The position numbers and the translations under genes were made by a program. A DNA stretch of 40,259 nt from RGIG3102 sp964507095. GTDB lineage: Bacteria > Bacillota > Clostridia > Oscillospirales > Ruminococcaceae. Below the pieces are notes generated by a model. That model saw only the letters and a program-made list of their open reading frames with translations, had not been told where the DNA came from and ran no database searches. The DNA lies in NCBI GenBank assembly GCA_964507095.1, contig CAZDOS010000012.1, positions 1-40,259 on the forward strand. Direction: 5' to 3'. Of the stretch, positions 7,082 to 14,941 are shown piece by piece (within the stretch, counting starts at the first letter, position 1; each line of letters starts with the position of its first letter).

Positions 7082-8545
7082 TTATTTCTTCTTTTTCGGC
7101 AGTACCAGTTCCTTGAGAGTCACATGGTTGAACAGAACCAGCATAGGTATAAGCTCGAGTCTTCCGGCGAGCATGTCGAACATGAACACATACTTTGAAA
7201 GATGTGAGAAGTGGCTGTAGTTCCGTGTCGGTCCGACCATATTGAGTCCAGGGCCGATGTTATTGAACGTTGCCGTCACAGCTGTGAAAGAAGTGGTAAG
7301 ATCCTTTCCGTCAAGGGTCACTATTGCAAGAGAGACGATAAAGATCATGGTAAACAGCGCAAGATAGACCAGAACTGAATGTACCACCGAACCGTCTACG
7401 CCTTTTCCGTCCATCTGAACAGTCTTTACTCTCTTAGGGAATATGAATCTCTCGATCTCATTCTTCGCTGACTTGACCAGTATAACGATACGGGACACCT
7501 TGATTCCTCCGCCGGTGCTTCCGGCGCAGGCGCCGACAAACATCAGCATGACAAGCAGCATCCTGCTGGTCGTTGGCCATAGATCGAAGTCGGTTGTCGC
7601 AAATCCGGTAGTTGTCATGACAGTGGCTATCTGGAATATGACATGCCTGAGTGTCGTGAGCAATCCCCATCCGAACTTATACAGGTTTGCAGTCATGATG
7701 ACTGTAATAACGCCGATGATTCCGAAATACGCCCTGACCTCTTCCATCTTGAACGCCTGATCGGCCTTTTTCGTCACAATGAGATAATAGGCATTGAAGT
7801 TTACTCCGAAGAGGATCATGAATACGGCAACTATCCACTGCAGCGCAGGCGAATAGCCTGCTATGGAATCGTTCTTGACTCCGAATCCTCCGGTACCTGC
7901 AGTACCGAAAGAGGTACACAGTGCATCGAACACCGGCATCTTGAACCGTACGAGCAGAACGAACTCCCGGAATGTGATGCCCACATACAGCAGATACAGC
8001 ATCCTTGCTGTCGTCTTTACCGTAGGGACCAGCTTTCCAACTTCAGGTCCCGGACTCTCAGCCTTCATTATGTTCATGGCGCTTCCGCCGGTCATGGGAA
8101 GGATCATCAGAATGAACACAAGCACTCCCATACCCCCGACCCAGTGAGTGAAGCTCCTCCACATGAGATTCGTATGGCTGAGCGCCTCAACATTGGTCAG
8201 TATGCTGGATCCTGTTGTCGTGAAACCTGAAATGGTCTCAAACAAAGCGTCCGTAAAGCTCGGGATATCCTTGGTTATTACAAACGGCATTGCGCCGAAG
8301 ATACTCATGACTATCCATGAGAGGGCTGTGATTACTGCACCTTCCTTGATATAGAACATGTTGTTGTCCGGTTTCATTCTTGTCAGGATGAAGCCGAAAA
8401 GCAGTTCGGCAGCCGCTACTCCCAGATATACCGCTCCGTGAGAATATTCGCGGAACACAAGACTTGTTCCAATAGGAAGAAGCATGAGCACGGCCTCGAT
8501 CATTATGACAAATCCGAGGACATAAACAATAATCTTACGGTTCAT
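7082..8545 (-). CDS. trkH: TrkH/KtrB-type potassium uptake channel subunit
   Basis: 487 residues, multi-spanning. The four-fold pore organisation of the Trk/Ktr/HKT superfamily is visible through selectivity-filter loops in order: FTTTGSSIL, FGTAGTGGFGV, VMTTTGFATTD and FNNIGPGLN. The conserved glycine is present in each. It forms the membrane pore for K+ uptake gated by a cytoplasmic RCK protein. The trkA gene lies immediately upstream on the same strand with an 11-bp gap, so channel and regulator are made from one transcript. The lysine-rich C terminus (LPKKKK) fits the positive-inside rule. The length fits TrkH-like rather than the shorter KtrB proteins. Confidence 0.94.
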   Translation of the reverse strand: MNRKIIVYVLGFVIMIEAVLMLLPIGTSLVFREYSHGAVYLGVAAAELLFGFILTRMKPDNNMFYIKEGAVITALSWIVMSIFGAMPFVITKDIPSFTDALFETISGFTTTGSSILTNVEALSHTNLMWRSFTHWVGGMGVLVFILMILPMTGGSAMNIMKAESPGPEVGKLVPTVKTTARMLYLLYVGITFREFVLLVRFKMPVFDALCTSFGTAGTGGFGVKNDSIAGYSPALQWIVAVFMILFGVNFNAYYLIVTKKADQAFKMEEVRAYFGIIGVITVIMTANLYKFGWGLLTTLRHVIFQIATVMTTTGFATTDFDLWPTTSRMLLVMLMFVGACAGSTGGGIKVSRIVILVKSAKNEIERFIFPKRVKTVQMDGKGVDGSVVHSVLVYLALFTMIFIVSLAIVTLDGKDLTTSFTAVTATFNNIGPGLNMVGPTRNYSHFSHLSKYVFMFDMLAGRLELIPMLVLFNHVTLKELVLPKKKK

Positions 8546-8556
8546 GACTCCTCCGC

Positions 8557-9945
8557 TTACCTGACGATATCCCGGATCGTCTTGAGTCCGGTATGGGTCG
8601 TTACTACGATGACCCTGTCGCCCTTAAGTATCATATCATTGCCTCTTGGAAGGATGATATCTCCTCCCCTGTTTATGCAGGTTATAAGGAGATTGTCCTT
8701 AAGCTTGAGCTCCTTGAACGGAATTCCGATCACGGAAGAGTCGCCCTCAACATAGAACTCCGTAGCTTCGACTCTGTTGTCAAAGAGTCTGTAGAGCGTT
8801 TCGATGTTTGAACCCATGGAATTCTTCTTGGCCCTTACATATGCGAGGATCGCTTCCGCAGTGATGTATTTAGGATAGACGACCGATTCAAGATTCAGGC
8901 TGTCCATGACATTGTCGAATCTCGTGTGGCTGATCTTGGTGATGACTTTGGCCTTCGATACCATTCTTGCATGGAGGGTGAGCATTATGTTCTCTTCGTC
9001 CACGCCGGTTACGGCGACAAATGCATCCACGTCTTCAATTCCGTACTCTGTCAGAAGATCAGGATTTGTTCCGTCTCCGTTGATTATGACCGCTTCAGGA
9101 ATGAGTTCGCTGAGTTCCTCGCATCTCTCGTAGCTCTTTTCTATGATCGTGACCTTGATGCCGGCCTCTATGAGCTGCTTTGAAAGATAGAATGCAGCCC
9201 TTCCGCCGCCGACTATCAAAACGTCCCTGATTTGATCCGAAAGGATTCCTATCTTGTCCATGAAAGACCTTGCCTTTGAAGACTCCGCTATGAAACTGAT
9301 GACATCGTTCTCTTCAATGACGGTTCTACCTGAAGGGATGATTACGTTGCCGCCGCGCTCTATGGCGCATATAAGCATCTTTTCAGTCAGTTTACTGAGG
9401 TCTGCCAGAGGCTTTCCTATGATATTGTTGCCCCGTGGGATCTTTGCCCTGATCATCTCGATCTGTCCCTGGCTGAACGGGTTGACGCCGAGCGCAGCGG
9501 GAAGCGTAAGGTTCCTGGCTATTTCGTTTGCACTCTCAAGCTCAGGATTAATGATCATTGCGAGACCCAGTTTCTCCTGGAGATAGCTTACATCCTCCGA
9601 ATAATCCGGTGTCCTGACCCTTGCGATGGCCGAGCAGTCGCCTGCTCTCTTCGCAACGGTGCAGCACAGAAGGTTCAGCTCGTCACTGCCAGTGACTGCT
9701 ATGACCAGATCGGCATTCTCGATATTGGCGTCCATAAGCGTCTTGTAACTGGCGCCGTTTCCGACTATGCCCATGACGTCATATTTGTTCTGGAGATCCG
9801 TCAGTCGCTCTGCATTCTTGTCAATGAGAGTGATGTCGTGTCCTTCGGCCGAAAGCTGCTCTACAAGAGCGCCTCCCACCTTTCCGCAGCCCACGATGAT
9901 AATGCTCAGGGCTCCGTCTTTTTTTCTGTTTTTGGAAGTGATCAT
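8557..9945 (-). CDS. trkA: Trk potassium system NAD-binding regulator TrkA
   Basis: 462 residues with a duplicated RCK design. The first Rossmann domain opens with IIVGCGKVGGALV (about 17-29) and is followed by a TrkA-C domain. A second Rossmann domain starts at about residue 240 (VLIVGGGRAAFYL), again with a TrkA-C domain at the end (GIPFKELKLKDNLLITCINR). TrkA binds nucleotides on the cytoplasmic face and gates TrkH. The pair trkA-trkH is self-sufficient for K+ uptake. The ATG at 9945 is preceded by GTGGAG. A large dyad overlaps the promoter region upstream. Confidence 0.94.
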   Translation of the reverse strand: MITSKNRKKDGALSIIIVGCGKVGGALVEQLSAEGHDITLIDKNAERLTDLQNKYDVMGIVGNGASYKTLMDANIENADLVIAVTGSDELNLLCCTVAKRAGDCSAIARVRTPDYSEDVSYLQEKLGLAMIINPELESANEIARNLTLPAALGVNPFSQGQIEMIRAKIPRGNNIIGKPLADLSKLTEKMLICAIERGGNVIIPSGRTVIEENDVISFIAESSKARSFMDKIGILSDQIRDVLIVGGGRAAFYLSKQLIEAGIKVTIIEKSYERCEELSELIPEAVIINGDGTNPDLLTEYGIEDVDAFVAVTGVDEENIMLTLHARMVSKAKVITKISHTRFDNVMDSLNLESVVYPKYITAEAILAYVRAKKNSMGSNIETLYRLFDNRVEATEFYVEGDSSVIGIPFKELKLKDNLLITCINRGGDIILPRGNDMILKGDRVIVVTTHTGLKTIRDIVR

Positions 9946-9961
9946 GATTTCTCCACGTAAT

Positions 9962-10015
9962 ATATATGGTAAAATATCGTCTTTATCTTTGACAGATTAT
10001 GATATTACCATATAT
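9962..10015. promoter_or_regulatory. Spaced inverted repeat upstream of trkA, candidate operator
   Basis: ATATATGGTAA (9962-9972) is perfectly complementary to TTACCATATAT (10005-10015), with a 32-bp gap. Matching AATATC/GATATT extensions at 9973-9978 and 10001-10006 lengthen the arms. The right arm overlaps the proposed -10 of trkA. The region is AT-rich, so some chance similarity is expected. Confidence 0.4.
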
Positions 10016-10031
10016 TGATATTATTTGTAAA
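10002..10031 (-). promoter_or_regulatory. Candidate trkA promoter
   Basis: On the minus strand TTTACA (10031-10026), an 18-bp spacer and TGG-TAATAT (-10 at 10007-10002) form a sigma-A-like element with a TGn extension about 57 bp before the trkA start. Confidence 0.45.
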
Positions 10032-10150
10032 TTATACCATTTATGTATTGTTATTTGTAGCATCTAGACCGAGATTTCACGAATTTGTTCTGAATGTATA
10101 TGATATACTGTATATATGCTCACAACAGCTGGGCAAAAATGGAGGAAAAC

Positions 10151-11407
10151 ATGAAAAAAGCATTGATCATCATACCGCTGCTGATCTCCTTGATCCTTTT
10201 CGGCTGCGCCAGGACAGAGCGGGAACCTGATTCCAGCTCGACCCGGGTCCCCTCGGGATCGATAGTTTCCGACGACGAGATCGAACCCGTGATCGCCGAT
10301 ACCGTCGAAGACGGACTCTGGAACTTTTCGGCAGCCCTTTTCAGTGATACCGCAAGAGAGGAGGGCGAGGATAGCATAGTCATCTCGCCGATCAGCGTCA
10401 TATATGCCATGGGCATGACTTCCAACGGAGCTGCAGGCGGCACTCTGAAGCAGGCTGAAAACACCTTCGGCTCGCATATGGAAGACCTTAACGGCTTCCT
10501 TGATTCATACAGAGACTTCCTGACAGAGGACGGGGATGTCAGCGTGACTCTGGCAAACGGCATATGGTTCAATTCCAACATGGGTTTCAAGGCCAATGAT
10601 TCCTTCCTTGACATCAACAGAAGATACTACGGTGCTACCGTCACGCAGAGCGAATTTGACCGGGCATGCGTAAAGGCCATCAATGACTTTGTAAGGGAGA
10701 ATACCCAGGGCATGATAGACGATGTCATCAACGATCTTTCCAGCGAGACAGTCATGTGTCTGGTGAACGCAATCGGATTTGTCGGAGCATGGGATGAGGA
10801 ATATGCCGAAAACGACATTCACCCGTATTACTTTACCGATATCGACGGAAGCGATATCCAAACCGATTTCATGCGTTCAACGGAAAGCTGCTATCTTTCC
10901 GGCAGTGACTGTTACGGTTTTACCAAGTCATATGAGGGCGGAAGGTTCGAATTCGTCGCGCTCGTTCCAAACGAGGATGTGGATATCATGGATTTCATTG
11001 CTAGTCTTAACGGAAGCAAGTTGACGGGGATCCTGTCAAACGGAATGTACGGCAGAGTCTATGTCGACATGCCAATGTTCGAATCCAGATACCGTACCGA
11101 GCTTTCCGGTATACTCTCCGGAATGGGAATGTCCCGATTCTTTGATCCGATGACAGCTGACCTTTCAGGCATAGGCGAGGCCGACGGCAACATTTATGTC
11201 AGTGACGTAATACATGACGCATACATAAAGGTCGATGAGAAAGGCACGAGAGCTGCCGCATCCACTGAAGTGCTCGTCAACGTCACGGCAGCAGCACCGC
11301 AGGAAGATGCATATCATGTGACTCTTGACAGACCGTTCATCTTCATGATAGTGGACACGCAGTATTCGCTCCCTGTCTTCATGGGAAGCGTGCTGAGGAT
11401 GGGATGA
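10151..11407 (+). CDS. Serpin-family protease inhibitor, predicted lipoprotein
   Basis: 418 residues. A lipoprotein signal (MKK followed by a hydrophobic stretch and LFGC at 16-19) predicts lipid attachment at Cys19 and an extracytoplasmic location. The rest is a complete serpin fold: SPISVIYAMGMTSNGAAGGT near 79, FVRENTQGMIDDVIND near 180, VNAIGFVGAWDEEY near 205, and DRPFIFMIVD near 393 before the C-terminal VFMGSVLRMG. The reactive-loop hinge EKGTRAAAST (363-372) has the small residues needed for loop insertion, suggesting a true inhibitor. Counting 17 residues from Glu363 places P1 at Thr379 (VNVT|AA), which would suit elastase- or subtilisin-like enzymes. The start at 10151 has GGAGG five bases upstream. 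The gene stands alone between a promoter region and a terminator. Confidence 0.93.
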   Translation: MKKALIIIPLLISLILFGCARTEREPDSSSTRVPSGSIVSDDEIEPVIADTVEDGLWNFSAALFSDTAREEGEDSIVISPISVIYAMGMTSNGAAGGTLKQAENTFGSHMEDLNGFLDSYRDFLTEDGDVSVTLANGIWFNSNMGFKANDSFLDINRRYYGATVTQSEFDRACVKAINDFVRENTQGMIDDVINDLSSETVMCLVNAIGFVGAWDEEYAENDIHPYYFTDIDGSDIQTDFMRSTESCYLSGSDCYGFTKSYEGGRFEFVALVPNEDVDIMDFIASLNGSKLTGILSNGMYGRVYVDMPMFESRYRTELSGILSGMGMSRFFDPMTADLSGIGEADGNIYVSDVIHDAYIKVDEKGTRAAASTEVLVNVTAAAPQEDAYHVTLDRPFIFMIVDTQYSLPVFMGSVLRMG

Positions 11408-11427
11408 TCAGAAATACACAATAAATA

Positions 11428-11475
11428 AACAGGACCCCGATCCCTGATCTCAGTCAGGAATGAGGTCCTGTTTTT
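11428..11475. terminator. Terminator after the serpin gene, likely usable on both strands
   Basis: ACAGGACC (11429-11436) pairs with GGTCCTGT (11464-11471), enclosing a smaller CCTGA/TCAGG hairpin. TTTTTC follows on the plus strand. The minus strand reads TTTATTTATTG after the stem, so it may also end the short minus-strand transcript described at 11502-11549. Confidence 0.85.
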
Positions 11476-11501
11476 CTATCGGCTCAAGCCCTTCGCTTCA
11501 G

Positions 11502-11549
11502 TTATTTCTTCTTTCTGAGTCGGATCTCTTCCTGCTTCTTATTCTCCAT
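11502..11549 (-). CDS. Predicted 15-residue charged peptide
   Basis: The minus strand holds ATG at 11549 and TAA at 11502-11504, encoding MENKKQEEIRLRKKK. Support is contextual. A perfect AGGAGG (11562-11557) lies 7 nt before the ATG. A consensus-like promoter (TTGAAA, 17 bp, TAAGAT) lies 32 bp upstream of the start, and a terminator hairpin lies just downstream. The peptide has six Lys, two Arg and three Glu, with no signal or membrane segment. Function unknown. It could instead mark a small RNA whose short ORF is incidental, but the ideal ribosome site argues for translation. Confidence 0.55.
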   Translation of the reverse strand: MENKKQEEIRLRKKK

Positions 11550-11580
11550 AGAGATTCCTCCTGTCACGGTTTATATACCT

Positions 11581-11609
11581 ATCTTATCCATGTATGAAAC
11601 TATTTTCAA
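11581..11609 (-). promoter_or_regulatory. Sigma-A promoter of the 15-codon ORF
   Basis: On the minus strand TTGAAA (11609-11604), a 17-bp spacer and TAAGAT (11586-11581). Predicted start is near 11574, giving a transcript of roughly 150 nt up to the terminator at 11428-11475. Confidence 0.65.
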
Positions 11610-11685
11610 TATCATATCGAGTACAACATTATTATTGTCATATTTATGCATAAACACCGTATATCTTGTCATATCTGACAGTCTG

Positions 11686-11714
11686 TAGACACGGCGCGGG
11701 CCTTGGGGTATACT
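11686..11714 (+). promoter_or_regulatory. Promoter of the alkyltransferase gene
   Basis: TAGACA (11686-11691), a 17-bp spacer and TATACT (11709-11714), both 5/6 matches. The ribosome site AAGGAAAGG follows at 11728-11736. Confidence 0.6.
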
Positions 11715-11744
11715 GAAGACACAAACAAGGAAAGGACATCCATC

Positions 11745-12260
11745 ATGGTATTCATACGAGAGACGGATTCACCCCTGGGCAGACTGCATCTCGCCAGCGA
11801 CGGCGAGAACCTGACGGGGCTTTGGATGGACGGGCAGAAATACTATGCCGCCACCATAAAGGGAGAAGAGCTTGCTGACGGCAGCAATATCCCTGTCCTT
11901 GACGAGGCAGAAGCCTGGCTTAAAGAGTATTTTGAAGGTAGGCAGCCCTCTCCTGGCAGGCTGAGGCTCGCCCCCAAGGGAAGTCCCTTCAGGCAGAAGG
12001 TGTGGAAGATACTCCTGTCCATCCCCTACGGCCAGACGATGACCTACGGCAGTATCGCAAGGAAGCTGTGTGAGGAAGACGGCCTGGACTCGATGTCAGC
12101 CCAGGCAGTGGGAGGAGCCGTGGGACATAATCCGATCTCAATAATCATCCCCTGCCACAGGGTACTTGGATCGGACGGCAGCCTAACGGGATACGCCGGA
12201 GGGATCGAAAAGAAGAGTTTTCTTCTTTCACTGGAGGGCATAGATATTTCCGGCAGATAA
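11745..12260 (+). CDS. ogt: Methylated-DNA--[protein]-cysteine S-methyltransferase
   Basis: 171 residues. The family signature IIPCHRVL contains the acceptor Cys137, which takes the alkyl group from O6-alkylguanine in a suicide repair reaction. The preceding GSPFRQKVWKILLSIPYGQT and the helix AVGGAVGHNP are the DNA-binding helix-turn-helix and asparagine hinge. There is no Ada-type N-terminal zinc domain, so this is the stand-alone Ogt/MGMT form. The start at 11745 (MVFIRE) is preferred because AAGGAAAGG lies about 8 nt upstream; an in-frame ATG at 11703 lies within the -10 region. Confidence 0.92.
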   Translation: MVFIRETDSPLGRLHLASDGENLTGLWMDGQKYYAATIKGEELADGSNIPVLDEAEAWLKEYFEGRQPSPGRLRLAPKGSPFRQKVWKILLSIPYGQTMTYGSIARKLCEEDGLDSMSAQAVGGAVGHNPISIIIPCHRVLGSDGSLTGYAGGIEKKSFLLSLEGIDISGR

Positions 12261-12263
12261 GCA

Positions 12264-12293
12264 TTGACAAAGCTGTCAGATTAGTATTAGAAT
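12264..12293 (+). promoter_or_regulatory. Promoter of the MATE exporter leader
   Basis: Consensus TTGACA (12264-12269), an 18-bp spacer and TAGAAT (12288-12293). The transcript would start close to 12300, within or just before the 5' strand of the leader's closing stem. Confidence 0.7.
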
Positions 12294-12384
12294 ATCCGCT
12301 GTCGCGGAGGGCGAATCATTCATTGGAAATGAGCAGCCGGATAAGCGGACAGGTTGAGATGCCTGTCGCTTGTCCGGTTTTTTT
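12294..12384 (+). ncRNA. Riboswitch-like leader with terminator, candidate guanidine-IV (mepA motif)
   Basis: Seen: a closing stem ATCCGCTG (12294-12301) with CAGC-CGGAT (12334-12342, one bulge) encloses two hairpins, TCGC-GGAGG-GCGA (12302-12314) and TCATT/AATGA (12316-12332). A long terminator stem (12337-12353 with 12362-12377, one bulge and one wobble) ends in seven Ts. The 3' strand of the closing stem (12334-12342) overlaps the 5' strand of the terminator (from 12337), so folding of the first prevents the second: an ON-switch layout. Known: guanidine-IV (mepA-motif) riboswitches lie upstream of MATE exporters in Clostridia and turn transcription on by blocking a terminator. The class assignment rests on context, not on a covariance-model match. 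Weakness: if transcription starts near 12300, part of the 5' strand would not be transcribed. Confidence 0.55.
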
Positions 12385-12425
12385 GTTTATCTGCCTGTCC
12401 GTGCAATCCAACAACGGAGGATATA

Positions 12426-13784
12426 ATGGAACAGTCTCAGAATTTCACTGCCGGCAGGATAGCCGGTCCCCTTATAAGATTTGCAGTCCCGGTGCTGTTG
12501 GCGATGCTTCTGCAGTCGCTGTACAGCGCAGTGGACATGGCCATCGTCGGCAAGTTCGCCACGTCACGGGACGTGTCTGCTGTTGCGACGGGCGGAGGCA
12601 TGATGTGGACGGTCATGAGCATAATCATGGGTCTTTCAATGGGAATAACCATCCTTCTCGGCCAGGCCATAGGAAGGGGCGACAGGGATTCCGCCGGAGA
12701 CATAGTAGGTTCGGGCATATGCTTTTTCTTCGTGATGTCTCTTGTGCTCACCGTTGTGATGATGTTCGTATCTAGGCCCTTCGCGGTGCTGATGAACGCT
12801 CCGAAGGAGGCCTTCGAGCAGACTGTGGCCTACACCAGGATCTGCGCGGCGGGCATACTGTTCATAACAGGCTACAATGTGGTTGGAAGCGTTTTCAGAG
12901 GCATGGGCGATTCAAAGACACCTCTGCTGACTGTCGCCATCGCCACGGTCTTCAACATAGCCGGCGACCTGCTTCTTGTTGCTGTTTTCAAGATGGGCGC
13001 GGCTGGAGCGGCCTATGCGACCATCGCAGCCCAGGCCATCAGCGTGATCGCAAGCCTTTACATAGTCTCAAAAAGAGGCCTGCCTTTCACCTTCTCAAAA
13101 CGGAACATACGATTCAACGGTGCGATAATAAAAAGAGCCGTAAGGATGGGACGGCCGATAGCCCTGCAGGACAGTCTTGTATCCATATCCTTCCTGTTCA
13201 TCAACTCGATCGTCAACAGCCTGGGCGTAATAGCTTCAGCGGCAGTAGGCGTGTCTGACAGGGTCCTCGGATTCATATTCCTTGTCCCCTCCGCCTTCTC
13301 GTCATCGGTGTCCTCTTTCGTAGCCCAGAACTTCGGAGCCGGAAAGCTGGACAGGGCAAGAAAGGCACTTGTCTACAGCATGGGCATCTCTCTTGTCATA
13401 GACATCTTCATGGCCTATCTGACCTTTTTCCACGGCGACGTGCTCAACGGCTTCTTCAGCCGGGACCCCGAGGTCATACGGGCAAGCATCGGATACATGA
13501 AGGCCAATGCCATAGACACCATACTATGCTCCTTCCTGTTCTGCTTCAACGGCTATTTCACCGGCTGCGGAGACACCAAATTCGTCATGGTGCAGGGGAT
13601 CGCCGGAGCGTTCCTCGTCAGGATTCCTATCGCATACATGATGTCTGTCTCGAGCAATCCTACGCTGTTCAGGATAGGCCTGGGAACTCCCGCTTCGACC
13701 TTCGCTCAGATAGTCCTGTGCGTGGCATGGTACATCTATACCTACAGGCATACGGAGATAAGATCGGTCAACAACGCTCTATAA
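12426..13784 (+). CDS. MATE-family efflux transporter
   Basis: 452 residues, twelve predicted membrane segments in two related halves. The first half has PVLLAMLLQSLYSAVDMAIVG and the GSVFRGMGDSKTPL loop; the second has the corresponding NGYFTGCGDTKFVM loop. MATE proteins export cationic compounds against H+ or Na+. The start at 12426 is set by GGAGG (12416-12420) five bases upstream. It follows a leader that looks like a riboswitch with an intrinsic terminator, so expression is probably ligand-controlled. If that RNA is guanidine-IV, the natural substrate would be guanidine or a related cation, in contrast to the second MATE gene of the window (30147-31514), which has no such leader. Confidence 0.93.
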   Translation: MEQSQNFTAGRIAGPLIRFAVPVLLAMLLQSLYSAVDMAIVGKFATSRDVSAVATGGGMMWTVMSIIMGLSMGITILLGQAIGRGDRDSAGDIVGSGICFFFVMSLVLTVVMMFVSRPFAVLMNAPKEAFEQTVAYTRICAAGILFITGYNVVGSVFRGMGDSKTPLLTVAIATVFNIAGDLLLVAVFKMGAAGAAYATIAAQAISVIASLYIVSKRGLPFTFSKRNIRFNGAIIKRAVRMGRPIALQDSLVSISFLFINSIVNSLGVIASAAVGVSDRVLGFIFLVPSAFSSSVSSFVAQNFGAGKLDRARKALVYSMGISLVIDIFMAYLTFFHGDVLNGFFSRDPEVIRASIGYMKANAIDTILCSFLFCFNGYFTGCGDTKFVMVQGIAGAFLVRIPIAYMMSVSSNPTLFRIGLGTPASTFAQIVLCVAWYIYTYRHTEIRSVNNAL

Positions 13785-13790
13785 ATATAT

Positions 13791-13830
13791 CGGCAGGCTT
13801 TCGGGACCTTTCCCGCGAGCCTGCCGTTTT
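13791..13830. terminator. Terminator between convergent MATE and cyclo-ligase genes
   Basis: CGGCAGGCT (13791-13799) pairs with AGCCTGCCG (13818-13826), with an inner CGGGA/TCCCG stem. TTTT follows on the plus strand and an AT-rich tract on the minus strand, so it may serve both genes. Confidence 0.85.
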
Positions 13831-14404
13831 ACTGTACATCAATTATTCCATTTTCTGTGATGATATGCTCCATTCTAACATCATCCCGTGTCACGGGTAT
13901 TATCCCCGCATCCAGAAGCTGATCCTCAAAGCATACCGCAGCGCGTTTCCGACGGCATCCGGAAAGAAACCTGTCATAAAAGCCTTTCCCGTAACCCAGC
14001 CTGCTCCCGTTCCTGTCGAAGCACAGTCCCGGGACTATAACCAGGCTGATGTCTTCGGGCGGCACGATCCTGCCGTGCATCGGCTGAGGCTCAGAGATGC
14101 CGAACATGCTTTTAACCAGAACATCGCCGGCTTCGTATCTGTACATGACCAGACGATCTCCCTCGACTTTCGGAAGCACCACCGTCTTTCCGTCTTTCTG
14201 CGCCTTTTGAATCATGTCCTTCGTTTCGACCTCACTGCCTATATTGAGGTAGAAGGCTATGACCTCGGCAGCCTTATACATTTCGCTGCCGCATAGACGC
14301 TCCGCTATCATCAGGGACTTTCCGATCCTGTCCGGGATCTGCTCCCTTACGGACTTCATCCCGGCCCTGAGCTCCTTTTTCAGTGCTGCAACGAAGTTAC
14401 TCAT
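13829..14404 (-). CDS. 5-formyltetrahydrofolate cyclo-ligase
   Basis: 191 residues. The family signature VPGLCFDRNGSRLGYGKGFY (Gly-rich substrate and ATP site) is intact, preceded by FYLNIGSEVETKDMI and the KTVVLPKV strand. The enzyme (MTHFS, YgfA type) converts 5-formyl-THF plus ATP to 5,10-methenyl-THF, recycling stored folate. The start is placed at the ATG at 14404 (MSNFVAALKK), which overlaps the stop of the upstream membrane-protein gene by 8 nt; a longer version from 14437 would overlap more and has no ribosome site. It is the second gene of a two-gene minus-strand unit. Confidence 0.9.
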   Translation of the reverse strand: MSNFVAALKKELRAGMKSVREQIPDRIGKSLMIAERLCGSEMYKAAEVIAFYLNIGSEVETKDMIQKAQKDGKTVVLPKVEGDRLVMYRYEAGDVLVKSMFGISEPQPMHGRIVPPEDISLVIVPGLCFDRNGSRLGYGKGFYDRFLSGCRRKRAAVCFEDQLLDAGIIPVTRDDVRMEHIITENGIIDVQ

Positions 14405-14807
14405 GGATCCCCGTCTTTTCCTTCTTTTTTCGGACATGCCAGGCTATGAGGTCGATCAGAAGGTATACTCCGTTTATCGGCAGCACGAATACGAGCAGCA
14501 GCATGCCGAGAAGGCCTGCAAACCAGCCCGTGCTGGTCTTTATGTCATACACGGCATAAGCCGCCGTCATTAACGCAAGTATTATGTCAGTCACTGCAAA
14601 AACGGCGTATCCGGTCCTACTCTTCAGAAACAGACCCGCAAGAGTAACCGCTCCCATGCATACCCGGAATATACCCGCCGCGGCTGCCGCCAAGAGAAGA
14701 TAAAGCTGATCTATTTCCAGAGACAGCGACGTGGCCACATAGAACAGCCGGATGCATAAAGTCATTGAAACGAGAAAAGCTGTAAGCTTTTTATTCTGTG
14801 TGGTCAT
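14397..14807 (-). CDS. Small four-helix membrane protein, unknown function
   Basis: 136 residues from the ATG at 14807 (MTTQNKKL), which has AAGGAGG about 11 nt upstream. Four hydrophobic stretches are visible: around LTAFLVSMTLCIRLFYVA, LYLLLAAAAAGIFRVCMGAV, YAVFAVTDIILALMTAAYAV and GLLGMLLLVFVLPINGVYLL. The tail is basic (HVRKKKEKTG) and should be cytoplasmic. No catalytic motif or recognised family. It overlaps the folate cyclo-ligase gene by 8 nt, so the two are translationally coupled; a functional link is not evident. Confidence 0.75.
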   Translation of the reverse strand: MTTQNKKLTAFLVSMTLCIRLFYVATSLSLEIDQLYLLLAAAAAGIFRVCMGAVTLAGLFLKSRTGYAVFAVTDIILALMTAAYAVYDIKTSTGWFAGLLGMLLLVFVLPINGVYLLIDLIAWHVRKKKEKTGIHE

Positions 14808-14865
14808 TTCTTCATGCACCTCCTTATGACTCAATTATATCCCATTCTGTTTTCTTTTCAACCGA

Positions 14866-14906
14866 CAAAAAGGGAGACCTGCTTCGAATGGAAGCAGTCT
14901 CCCCGT
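14866..14906 (-). terminator. Terminator after the tandem C26 hydrolase genes
   Basis: On the minus strand GGGAGACTGCTTC pairs with GAAGCAGGTCTCCC (one bulged base) and is followed by TTTTTG, ending the transcript of the gene that stops at 14942. Confidence 0.85.
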
Positions 14907-14941
14907 TACTGTACAGTTAATTGATCTGATCCGTCAGGAGA

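Noticed and set aside
13526..14296. Plus-strand frame of 256 codons spanning the MATE 3' end and the cyclo-ligase
   Set aside because: Crosses a terminator and overlaps two well-supported genes in other frames or strand.
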